Shown here one piece after another: positions 51,960 to 61,930 of a DNA stretch of 64,000 nucleotides (position 1 is its first letter; each line of letters opens with the position of its first letter). The stretch is from Incurvaria masculella (Eukaryota; Arthropoda; Insecta; Lepidoptera; Incurvariidae), in assembly GCA_946894095.1 (NCBI GenBank), contig OX335651.1:18622501-18686500 (forward strand), read 5' to 3'. The position numbers were made by a program, and so were the translations under genes. The notes beneath the pieces are model-generated. The model saw only the letters and a list, made by a program, of their open reading frames with translations, was not told the DNA's origin and searched no databases.

Positions 51960-52910
51960 GTTCTAAGCAGGTACGTCGCTTATTGCAAGGAATGTGATAT
52001 GTATGTATGTATAAACAACCTTGAAGCAAGGACACATTAATTAAAGAAAGAGCCTAGCAAAAATAACTACACTACTTATCTTCTTCTCTTAAGGCGGCCC
52101 AACCCGGCGGGCCTAACTCATTCGCGGGCACTGTACAAAACCGTGCTGTTGCGCTCTGGGACCTTCTTTGTTTCAAAGAATAAGACAGGCTCCGTGATGA
52201 GGAAGATGCAACATGTCCACAAAAAAGACAATGTGCATAGTGTATGATTTGGTAAGATTTACGAAAATTTTAATTTCAAAACGACTTATAGCTAAAAGTA
52301 AACCAAGACCGCTGTAGTAAAAAATCTAACAAAAACCAAATAGATCATAAATCTTGATTAAATAAGCTATGTCTGATGACTAATCTTTTTACGATGTTCT
52401 TACTTTATCATTGCGTAATCCACCTCCAAAGTTATTGTATAAAACGCGCAAAAAATTCGAACTTTCGGACCTTATAACTTGGAAACCAAACACAATTTTA
52501 CAATGCCAATGGTCATCAGACATCTAGTTCGATCGAATAAAGCTATTTTGAGCAAAATTTTGGATCTCTGACAAGAAATATGGGCGTGATCTTCTTTCCC
52601 CTTTTGTATGGGGAGATGAGCGGGTTGGGCCACCTTAAGCATTTCAAACACTGTGTTAGTAGGAGGCATTAACTACGGGAGGAGGGACTGTAGGAGAATT
52701 CCAAAATATGGGTATACAGCAGGTGGCGCAATCGATAGACGTAATACCCGCGAATGGTATGATTTGCTGGTTCGGGTCCAGCCTTGCAGTATATTCGTAA
52801 AGTAGTTCTTTTTACTGGGCTCTTTCTTCAATTAATGTTTCTTTGTTTCACGGTCGATTATACTTACACACATATCACATTCCTTGAGTTACTTAGGGCC
52901 GAGTGCACGA
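51960..52910. repeat. inverted element split by MT1 (unit 1)
   Basis: Left arm (complement of GGCTCTTTCTTTAATTAATG ... CATATCACATTCCTTG) at about 51975-52075, right arm (GGGCTCTTTCTTCAATTAATG ... CATATCACATTCCTTG) at about 52815-52893. The MT1 copy lies between them. The right part also occurs alone at 43130-43390. Confidence 0.55.
52093..52634 (-). repeat. MT1 TTAA-flanked MITE in unit 1
   Basis: 542 bp in reverse orientation between TTAA at 52089-52092 and 52635-52638. Tips GGCGGCCCAACCCGGCGGG and AGCGGGTTGGGCCACC. Confidence 0.85.
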
Positions 52911-53324
52911 AAGGAAAAAACATCAAAATCAACGTCAAAGTATGATCAAACACGTCACTTTGTGTAGACAGTATGGAAGGAACTCTATGCGGATCACTAA
53001 AAGTGACGTGTTTGAACATTGATTAACTCGGCATTCTCTTCGTGCAACCGGGGCTTAATGTCTGACTTCTTTTTATGAAACTGTAACTAGATTGGGAATA
53101 CCACCCCTTCTATCTTAATATGAGCATAACATACCACATCGGAACTGGCTGCTATGCCAGGACCTACCTCCTGGATGAGAATCCTTTTTTATGAATAACT
53201 TGTACGAATGGCCAAGGTACGGGGGTCCAAAGGTGCTGCGACCAAATGACACGAAACCACACCCAACGAATCGATACCGTATCATATACAATGTACGTTC
53301 TATTAAGGTTGTCGTGAAAGCAGC

Positions 53325-53520
53325 AGAAATATAACATTTGAACATTTTAAGAAATTCTTTGTCCATTGACCAGAGCACAATCACCACACGGCAGCTAGCG
53401 AAATCGTCTTTCATGCCCTAACGTTTCCCTACCCCTAAAAGTGGTCAAATTTTTTTTTACCCACTTGAGTAAGCTTCATTCTATGTCCGTATGGTCTGAT
53501 TTTTTTTTATTTTTCGCAGG
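53325..53520 (-). repeat. U1 interspersed repeat, partial (unit 1)
   Basis: ATTCTTTGTCCATTGACC, TGCCCTAACGTTTCCCTACCC and CTTGAGTAAGCTTCATTCTA are complements of U1 blocks at 21400-21530 and 27230-27350. A SINE-body scrap precedes it at 53125-53175. The unit 2 counterpart is at 56204-56399. Confidence 0.5.
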
Positions 53521-53586
53521 ATAAGAGGAAGTGGTTCTAATTCAGCTTGCAAGATTTTACCTAATTACCTACATGGTAAGCCCAGG

Positions 53587-53970
53587 GCCTCAGTGGCCCA
53601 GTGGCGCGACACTTCGGTGATCGCTCGCCGAAGTTAAGCAACGCTGGGTCCGGTCTGGTCTTGGATGGGTGACCATAAGACCGTTGAGAGAGGCTGGCCG
53701 TGGTTCGGATTCCACGTTAAACTGTAGGTCCCCTTCCTTACTTACTAGGTGGTAGGGTTAATCCCGCCCGGGTTGGTACCATCGCATTGAATGAACGATG
53801 GTCGAAGCGGCAATGAAAATTGTCCGTGTTTTCCATCCAGTTCAATGTAGCCGAGCAATATAAGGAAGGTCCTGGCATGACACCTAGTTCCCATGTGGTG
53901 TGTTGGGCTAATACCATGACAGAAGGTGTGGTATTAGCCATCATGTCCAGTCACATAAAAAAAAAAAACA
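53587..53970 (+). repeat. S5 SINE in unit 1
   Basis: Full-length: GCCTCAGTGGCCCAGTGGCG, CCGAAGTTAAGCAACGCTGG, GGATGGGTGACC, body, and an A tail (about 53957-53968). It has CTCGCC in place of CTCTCC in the 5S-like part. Confidence 0.88.
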
Positions 53971-54179
53971 TTACGTACAGTCGTTACTTATCAAATGTAT
54001 ACACTAGAAAGAGAAGGATTTTCTAAGTCCCTTTTACTCTATGGTTGACGTCGGCATGTCAGAAAGAGATCTCAAATTTGTCTCTATTTCCGGTGTATAG
54101 ATTTCAGACGAAACGACTGTACATACATACACGGCAAGTCAAATAATAGCTTGTAAAAAAGAGAAACAAAGTTTCGCAT

Positions 54180-54529
54180 GACCGTTGCGAGGATTTATAC
54201 CCATAAGGCTTGTCCTCTAGACCCTACAGCACGAGCTGCAACAGAATAACATGGCAATTCCTCCTCCAGACAGCTTGCGCGTCGCACCTGTTTTTCTGGG
54301 CGAAGCTGCCGCGAGACCGCTACACACGCCGGCGCACTTTCCGCAAACACGTTTAGCATGTCAAACGCTAGGCGTGTCATGGCGTCTCGCGTGTGACGCG
54401 CCAAGCGGTGGGCCGTGCCCGTGCGGTCGCAGCGCGGCACGGGTTGCGCACGATATGTCACACGGTGATGGAGAACGTTCACGCCCTTGTTGCCTGGGGT
54501 TACCATGGTAAATGAACTCGCCGGGTGAA
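54180..54529. other. GC-rich end of duplication unit 1
   Basis: CpG-rich DNA with open frames on both strands (54251-54511 plus, 54195-54506 minus). Neither shows a recognised domain. Repeated at 57059-57408. Confidence 0.4.
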
Positions 54530-54971
54530 CATAAGTACAGTAAATTGCAGCACAAATACATTACATCTTAAAACTATATATATATATATCTCAATAACAA
54601 AATATATGTAAAGACCAAAATCGTATAAGTAAGCATATCTATAAAAAAAACATATATTTATATTTACTTAGTATACTTAGTACTTAGTTATGTGCCATTG
54701 TAGGCATTGTATTACATTAATAAAATTAAGAAAAGAAAAAAAAACACTTCAACACATTCTCATTTTTACATTTTTCTTGAAACAAAATATCTTATCAAAC
54801 GCGATGTCACAGACCTACTTGATTAAATATACATTTTCGTTCTAAGCAGGTACGTCGCTTATTGCAAGGAATGTGATATGTATGTATGTATAAACAACCT
54901 TGAAGCAAGGACACATTAATTAAAGAAAGAGCCTAGCAAAAATAACTACACTACTTATCTTCTTCTCTTAA

Positions 54972-55513
54972 GGCGGCCCAACCCGGCGGGCCTAACTCAT
55001 TCGCGGGCACTGTACAAAACCGTGCTGTTGCGCTCTGGGACCTTCTTTGTTTCAAAGAATAAGACAGGCTCCGTGATGAGGAAGATGCAACATGTCCACA
55101 AAAAAGACAATGTGCATAGTGTATGATTTGGTAAGATTTACGAAAATTTTAATTTCAAAACGACTTATAGCTAAAAGTAAACCAAGACCGCTGTAGTAAA
55201 AAATCTAACAAAAACCAAATAGATCATAAATCTTGATTAAATAAGCTATGTCTGATGACTAATCTTTTTACGATGTTCTTACTTTATCATTGCGTAATCC
55301 ACCTCCAAAGTTATTGTATAAAACGCGCAAAAAATTCGAACTTTCGGACCTTATAACTTGGAAACCAAACACAATTTTACAATGCCAATGGTCATCAGAC
55401 ATCTAGTTCGATCGAATAAAGCTATTTTGAGCAAAATTTTGGATCTCTGACAAGAAATATGGGCGTGATCTTCTTTCCCCTTTTGTATGGGGAGATGAGC
55501 GGGTTGGGCCACC
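54972..55513 (-). repeat. MT1 TTAA-flanked MITE in unit 2
   Basis: Copy of 52093-52634 by segmental duplication, not a separate insertion. Confidence 0.85.
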
Positions 55514-56465
55514 TTAAGCATTTCAAACACTGTGTTAGTAGGAGGCATTAACTACGGGAGGAGGGACTGTAGGAGAATTCCAAAATATGGGTATACAGCA
55601 GGTGGCGCAATCGATAGACGTAATACCCGCGAATGGTATGATTTGCTGGTTCGGGTCCAGCCTTGCAGTATATTCGTAAAGTAGTTCTTTTTACTGGGCT
55701 CTTTCTTCAATTAATGTTTCTTTGTTTCACGGTCGATTATACTTACACACATATCACATTCCTTGAGTTACTTAGGGCCGAGTGCACGAAAGGAAAAAAC
55801 ATCAAAATCAACGTCAAAGTATGATCAAACACGTCACTTTGTGTAGACAGTATGGAAGGAACTCTATGCGGATCACTAAAAGTGACGTGTTTGAACATTG
55901 ATTAACTCGGCATTCTCTTCGTGCAACCGGGGCTTAATGTCTGACTTCTTTTTATGAAACTGTAACTAGATTGGGAATACCACCCCTTCTATCTTAATAT
56001 GAGCATAACATACCACATCGGAACTGGCTGCTATGCCAGGACCTACCTCCTGGATGAGAATCCTTTTTTATGAATAACTTGTACGAATGGCCAAGGTACG
56101 GGGGTCCAAAGGTGCTGCGACCAAATGACACGAAACCACACCCAACGAATCGATACCGTATCATATACAATGTACGTTCTATTAAGGTTGTCGTGAAAGC
56201 AGCAGAAATATAACATTTGAACATTTTAAGAAATTCTTTGTCCATTGACCAGAGCACAATCACCACACGGCAGCTAGCGAAATCGTCTTTCATGCCCTAA
56301 CGTTTCCCTACCCCTAAAAGTGGTCAAATTTTTTTTTACCCACTTGAGTAAGCTTCATTCTATGTCCGTATGGTCTGATTTTTTTTTATTTTTCGCAGGA
56401 TAAGAGGAAGTGGTTCTAATTCAGCTTGCAAGATTTTACCTAATTACCTACATGGTAAGCCCAGG

Positions 56466-56849
56466 GCCTCAGTGGCCCAGTGGCGCGACACTTCGGTGAT
56501 CGCTCGCCGAAGTTAAGCAACGCTGGGTCCGGTCTGGTCTTGGATGGGTGACCATAAGACCGTTGAGAGAGGCTGGCCGTGGTTCGGATTCCACGTTAAA
56601 CTGTAGGTCCCCTTCCTTACTTACTAGGTGGTAGGGTTAATCCCGCCCGGGTTGGTACCATCGCATTGAATGAACGATGGTCGAAGCGGCAATGAAAATT
56701 GTCCGTGTTTTCCATCCAGTTCAATGTAGCCGAGCAATATAAGGAAGGTCCTGGCATGACACCTAGTTCCCATGTGGTGTGTTGGGCTAATACCATGACA
56801 GAAGGTGTGGTATTAGCCATCATGTCCAGTCACATAAAAAAAAAAAACA
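56466..56849 (+). repeat. S5 SINE in unit 2
   Basis: Copy of 53587-53970 by segmental duplication, identical in head, body and A tail as far as compared. Confidence 0.88.
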
Positions 56850-57636
56850 TTACGTACAGTCGTTACTTATCAAATGTATACACTAGAAAGAGAAGGATTT
56901 TCTAAGTCCCTTTTACTCTATGGTTGACGTCGGCATGTCAGAAAGAGATCTCAAATTTGTCTCTATTTCCGGTGTATAGATTTCAGACGAAACGACTGTA
57001 CATACATACACGGCAAGTCAAATAATAGCTTGTAAAAAAGAGAAACAAAGTTTCGCATGACCGTTGCGAGGATTTATACCCATAAGGCTTGTCCTCTAGA
57101 CCCTACAGCACGAGCTGCAACAGAATAACATGGCAATTCCTCCTCCAGACAGCTTGCGCGTCGCACCTGTTTTTCTGGGCGAAGCTGCCGCGAGACCGCT
57201 ACACACGCCGGCGCACTGTCCGCAAACACGTTTAGCATGTCAAACGCTAGGCGTGTCATGGCGTCTCGCGTGTGACGCGCCAAGCGGTGGGCCGTGCCCG
57301 TGCGGTCGCAGCGCGGCACGGGTTGCGCACGATATGTCACACGGTGATGGAGAACGTTCACGCCCTTGTTGCCTGGGGTTACCATGGTAAATGAACTCGC
57401 CGGGTGAACAGGCAGGTGCATTTCGTGCCATCCTTACTGGTAAGTCAATTAAATGCCACACAATATGGCGTTTATTTCACAGATACATATTTGATTATAT
57501 TATCAAAATACACGTTGAAGTTGACTGCATTTGACCGAATAACACGTACAGAAGAGCTGTTATACTATTTAAAGAATACTTGCGGCCGTGAGACAACAAC
57601 GAAAACTAGTCCGTAAAACCGTAGTCACCGAACTTT

Positions 57637-58016
57637 GAGCGGCTCGTAGCCTATTGGCGCGGGAACTGGCCTAGCGTACCAGATGTCTGGGTTCAATTCC
57701 TCGCCCCGACATGCACCACTTTCTTTCTCTTTCTGAGCTCGATAAGTGCATTTCGTCACGAATGCGAGCTGCTCCATGGTTCGGAAACCATGTAAAACTG
57801 TAGGTCCCCTTCACGTATTGGGTGGTAGGGTTTAAGCCCGCCCGGTTTGATACCATCAAGCGGCAATGAAAAATTGTCCGTGTTTTCCATCCAGTTCAAT
57901 GTATCCGTGTTCTTAAAGGAAAGGTCCTGGCATGGCACCTAATTCCTTCGGGAATGTGGTGTATTAGGCTAATATCATAACGGTAGCCATCCATGTCACG
58001 TTGCATAACAAAAAGA
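57637..58016 (+). repeat. ST SINE (tRNA-like head), plus-strand copy
   Basis: GAGCGGCTCGTAGCCTATTGG (A-box), GGGTTCAATTCC (B-box), CATGCACCACTTTC and TTTCTCTTTCTGAGC, ATGGTTCGGAAACCATG, the GCCCGCCCGGTTTGATACC block, CCTTCGGGAATGTGGTG and the end CACGTTGCATAACAAAAAG. The clearest plus-strand view of the ST layout. A short deletion lies at the CATCGCATTGGATG block. Confidence 0.82.
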
Positions 58017-58017
58017 A

Positions 58018-58200
58018 CTCCTCAACAGCTTAACTGATTTTGATGAAATTATTAGTTTGTTTGAATCGGTCCCTAGATGGTTTAGATTAACATTTGGACC
58101 CGGTAGGCGGTGTTTTCGAGATTCAGATTTTGCTTGTAATAAATGTCCTAAACGAAAATTAACCGAACAGGGCGGGCAACCTCAGCGAGCATAAACGAGT
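58018..58200 (+). repeat. degenerate CGCTGAACC-type repeat
   Basis: CCTCAACAGCTTAACTGATTT, TGATGAAATTATTAG and GGGCGGGCAACCTCAGCGAGC resemble the 28105/38266/45535 repeats. Confidence 0.35.
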
Positions 58201-58473
58201 GGTATCGGGTAAGGTCTTAGATCGACCAAAAAAACACCACATGGATAATTTAGAATCAACGACTGTTTTTTATGGCGATAAAAACTAAACAGCACGTTTG
58301 TATGGTTAGTCCGGTGCTAGATCGCGTACTAAATGTTGACAGCTCACTCTGAATAACGACTGTTACGGTTATCCGGTGTGGCAAATCGGGCTTCGCCGAC
58401 ATGTTTCGCCTGTTGCGTCGCAGGCTCATTCATGGCGGAAAGTTTTTACCGCCTTGAAGCAGCGTGCAGCAAC

Positions 58474-58690
58474 AGTCAGTCAGTCAGCGTGTTTGCGTCC
58501 ACTGCTGGACATACGCCTCTCCAATTTTTCTCCAGTCCTCCCGGCCCTCAGCGGTACGGAACCACTGCTTTCCGCCGACGCACTCGATGTCGTCGTCCCA
58601 CCTGGCGGCCGCCAGTGCAGGAAACGGTTACTCCAACGGTCGTCGTCTCTTCGGCTGACGTGACCAGCCCACTGCCATTTGAGCTTAGCA
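58474..58690 (-). pseudogene. LINE (RTE-like) ORF2 C-terminus remnant, minus strand
   Basis: On the minus strand: TGGGC(A)TGTCAGCCG (W-A-G-H-V region), then ARWDDDIECVGGKQWF, AEGREDWRKIGEAY and VQQWTQTR with a stop just before a (TGAC)n tail at about 58474-58489. The tail of short tandem units is typical of RTE-type 3' ends. A frameshift separates the first and later parts. Sister of 15402-15655; this copy keeps QQW. Confidence 0.72.
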
Positions 58691-58984
58691 GCAACAGTGT
58701 AAACTTAAAAACATAAAACGACTGTTTTGGTATTACATAAATTGTTTTTCGATACATTCGAGGTTTCCTACTACATGCCACCGCAACAGGGGAACCCACG
58801 TAACATGACACACGCGTCCTTTCGGAGGAGCGAACGGGTCACTGCCAGCACAGAGCGTCCCCGGTGAAAGATCCTAATGTAGCGAAGAGCATGGCGAAAT
58901 TATATTCTATCTATATTTATTTTGGGTATCATTAGTATGTTTAACTTATCAATGATCAGACAGCTAAATCTATATTTTATTGCA
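58691..58984. other. unassigned stretch
   Basis: No recognised content. Confidence 0.3.
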
Positions 58985-59215
58985 TTTCATTTATTTAAAC
59001 TTTTTGGTAGTCAAACTACAGTAAGTTACGTCACAAAGATCCGCGGATTCGATTAACCCAGTAAAGAAGAACCCGAAAAGAAACTTCACGGGTTTACATA
59101 ACATATTTTTCCATCCACAATTATGAAATACACACTTAGATCTAAATGCTACTGCCGCAAAGAACAAAGAACGATAGACACAGCAACGATACAATAAAGC
59201 GTTGTTATAACATTT
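58985..59215 (-). repeat. LINE 3'-UTR-like repeat, uninterrupted copy
   Basis: TTTCATTTATTTAAACTTTTT, GGTAGTCAAACTACAGTAAG, ATCCGCGGATTCGATTAACCC and ACTTAGATCTAAATGCTACT. It spans, without a SINE, the position where 11705-12360 carries an S5 copy. Confidence 0.55.
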
Positions 59216-59659
59216 ATTGAAACTGTGGATCTCAGTGGATCTGCAACCAGAGGGAGAGGGCACTGGGCTCAGTGCCCCTTCCTGAAGATGAGGCTTATAT
59301 TTCATCATATTTAGATATTTTTCAAAATCTGATTACAATACCTCAATATTGATGTCGCTGCTTAAAACAATTGAAAACCGATAACGTGTTAATCATGAAA
59401 ACCTCCCAAACCAAAAATCTAGTTTGCTGAATTTTCTCAAATAGAGGATAAAACACTTTTTGAAAGAGTATGTAAATATGTTAGTCTTTCGACTGATAAA
59501 ATCATGACGAAAAGTAATCTAAAGCAGCAGGTTGGTTGTTTAGATTTACGCATTCCTGGCTACGATACTGGTTGGAATTATCAGGCGGTAAGTTCAAGTC
59601 AAGGTATCAAGTTTTTATCTTATTTATAGGTCACCGCAAGGTAAGCGCACTAACTATCT
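59216..59659. other. unassigned stretch
   Basis: No recognised gene or repeat. Confidence 0.3.
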
Positions 59660-59731
59660 GATGTATTATCACTAAAACGTGGCAACGCTGCCGCTATAAT
59701 GATGCGTTTCCATCACTAATCCCACCCTGCC

Positions 59732-60205
59732 TTACTCCACTTTCGAGTGGCACTCGAAAGCGTAAGTCTTTCCTCGCCACGTGGCTAGATCAGTGGCGAT
59801 CACATCTCGTGTCACTATGTTCGCACACGCTAATTTCCGAAACCACCTAACCGATTTCAAAGACATTTTGTGAATGTGTATTGTTTTGTTCTCACTTTTT
59901 ATCCCAATTTTGCTTTCGTTGTTGCCCCGAGCGGAGTCGGGTGCCGCAGCTTGTCTCAATATAAAGTTTGAATATCGAACATTTTGAGAAAATATCGCGC
60001 CCCGTTTGTCGTCGGGGCGCACTATGGCCAAGGCCTTAGCCCAACGCCAAATAGGCTCGCACCGCCCTGGCTTAGTCTCACGGCGCCCGGAGTAATCCGC
60101 TTGGTCGGCTAAATTCAGGCTGAAACTGAAGGCGCGCGGGTTGTAATGGGCGCGACATTCGGCTCCGCCTTCCCTAAATCCCGAATCGGTCACATTTGGA
60201 AACAT
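59732..60205 (-). other. 157-codon open frame of unknown nature
   Basis: The longest uninterrupted frame outside the transposon besides the rejected 175-codon one. ATG at 60203-60205, stop at 59732-59734. GC-rich (CpG-rich) in its first two-thirds. No signal peptide, membrane segment or domain that I recognise; it has an SLKSVRWFRKL segment. The neighbouring 59665-59700 recurs near 23488-23515, so a repeat origin is quite possible. Not called a gene. Confidence 0.25.
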
Positions 60206-60230
60206 TACCCGGCTGAAAGGATTTATTCAC

Positions 60231-60579
60231 AGGGTTTTTTTAATTACCGGCCGAGGAAATAACATTGCCACCAACATTCCTTTGAATAAGTGACGAACCT
60301 GCGGAGTACGGAAAAGTATATTTACTTCAGTCTTATTCAAATCGTATCTATGTAAAACAGGATAATCAACAATCTGATGTGTCATCACGAAATAGGTTTG
60401 ATTCCAATTGAAGAGGTCTCAATTTGTCCTTTTCTTCTATGAGATGTATATCACACACTCGGATTTGTCAAAATATTTTTCCGATTACATCTGGCGAAGA
60501 AGAGCCGATAAGAAAGAAGATTGATTACGAAGAAGAACCGATAACAAGGAAGATTGATAGTTAATAACTAGCTTAGCAT
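60231..60579. other. unassigned stretch with a local direct repeat
   Basis: GAAGAAGAGCCGATAAGAAAG and GAAGAAGAACCGATAACAAGG (about 60495 and 60530) form a short direct repeat, each followed by AAGATTGAT. Confidence 0.4.
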
Positions 60580-60722
60580 AGTTTTCACCAAGTGCTGATC
60601 TAATTTAATCGACACTTTAAATGCTTCCTGATCATCATTTACTGGTAATGATTGCAAGCTGCTAAGAAATTCCTTTAATTTGTGACGATTAAGGTAATCA
60701 GCACTAGGTAAAAGAGGCTCTA
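60580..60722. repeat. MQ element, copy 3 (reverse)
   Basis: TTTTCACCAAGTGCTGATC, TTTAATCGACACTTTAAATGC, GATTGCAAGCTGCTAAGAAAT and AATCAGCACTAGGTAAAAGAG: the complement of 40855-41030, with the TTAA at 60617-60620 uninterrupted. Confidence 0.65.
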
Positions 60723-60883
60723 ATGCAAAATAGATAAAGATGAATTTATTCATGACATTTTTATATAAATGTTTCAATAAGATATATCGAAAACTGCGGC
60801 ATTGTTTTGTTTTCACGAAGTTATTTCCTTATTAACTTACTTATATTCAATTATTTATTTATCTATTCAGTGTGCACCCTCCA

Positions 60884-61267
60884 CTTTTTTGTTTTTATGT
60901 GACTGGACATGGATGGCTAATACCACACCTTCTGTCATGGTATTAGCCCAACACACCACATGGGAACTAGGTGCCATGCCAGGACCTTCCTTATATTGCA
61001 CGGCTACATTGAACTGGATGGAAAACACGGACAATTTTCATTGCCGCTTCGACCATCGTTCATCCAATGCGATGGTACCAACCCGAGCTGGATTAACCCT
61101 ACCATCTAGTAAGTAAGGAAGGGGACCTACAGTTTAACGTGGAATCCGAACCACGGCCAGCCTCTCTCAACGGTCGTCACCCATCCAAGACCAGACCGGA
61201 CCCAGCGTTGCTTAACTTCGGAGAGCGATCGCCGAAGTGTCGCGCCACTGGGCCACTGAGGCTGACA
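60884..61267 (-). repeat. S5 SINE, minus-strand copy
   Basis: Full-length: poly-T at about 60884-60896, TATGTGACTGGACATGGATG, body, GGTC(GT)CACCCATCCAAGACC, CCCAGCGTTGCTTAACTTCGG and the leader end GGCCACTGAGGCTGAC. A small deletion just before the C-box (GGTCGTCACCC). A 104-codon frame crosses it and is a by-product. Confidence 0.87.
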
Positions 61268-61769
61268 AAACCACTATAAGCATATTTATTATGAGATTGC
61301 TACGAAGTCCCCAGCACGAAAATATGTTATTTATTGTTTATTATACATATATTTATTAATTTTCGTAATGGTAACTAACACTTTGATAGGTCGGAAATTA
61401 AATTATAATGGAATATTGCATTAAAATCAATTAAATGAAATCCGTTATCAGTAACCCGTACAAAAAAACAAAAAAAAAACAATTATTTAAAGTAGCTCAT
61501 ACTTGTATTATAAAATTAAAGTCTGCTTGGGTCCCTCGTGAACTAGAATTTGTTAAAAATAATCGGATTCGCATTGAAACAGAGTGCACACGCCTCGCTG
61601 AACTAAAACCCACGCACTCGAAACTTTAAATGGCGTCGATTTAAATCGATTACCCGGAACCGTGTAGTCCGAATATTCGCTATGTGTTGCATCCACTCGT
61701 GCATCTGCTAACACAGTGGAAAGAATATAGCAGTAGGCCACTTATCTGCTTTTTATGTAGAGACATCGC
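61268..61769. other. unassigned stretch
   Basis: AT-rich; two short open frames without recognised domains. Confidence 0.3.
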
Positions 61770-61930
61770 GGGCTAATCTTACACCTACCGTCATGATATA
61801 ACACATGGTGGTGTGAGGTACCATGCCAGGATCTTCGCTTTATGAGCACGGCTTCATTGAACTGAATATTAAATACAGACATTTTTTTATTGCCACTTCG
61901 ATCATCTTTTCATCCAACGCGATGTTAGAA
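61770..61930 (-). repeat. ST-type SINE body fragment
   Basis: GGTACCATGCCAGGATCTTCG, CTTTATGAGCACGGCTTCATT and TTGCCACTTCGATCATCTTTT. Minus strand, no head. Confidence 0.6.

Larger units (their letters stand above)
51651..54529. repeat. tandem duplication, unit 1 (2,879 bp)
   Basis: Every stretch I compared recurs 2,879 bases later. Contents in order: an (AT)n run (about 51696-51712), an outer inverted element split by MT1, a dispersed repeat, an unassigned part, a U1 piece, an S5 SINE and a GC-rich end. The left edge and the junction share AACA. One substitution seen: T at 54339, G at 57218. Confidence 0.93.
54530..57408. repeat. tandem duplication, unit 2 (2,879 bp)
   Basis: Direct, abutting copy of 51651-54529. 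It ends at GGGTGAAC followed by AGGCAGGTGC instead of ATAAGTACAG. All repeats of unit 1 are present at +2879. Confidence 0.93.

Noticed and set aside
60802..61116. 104-codon plus-strand frame
   Set aside because: It runs through the antisense strand of an S5 SINE; the same peptide recurs in other copies.
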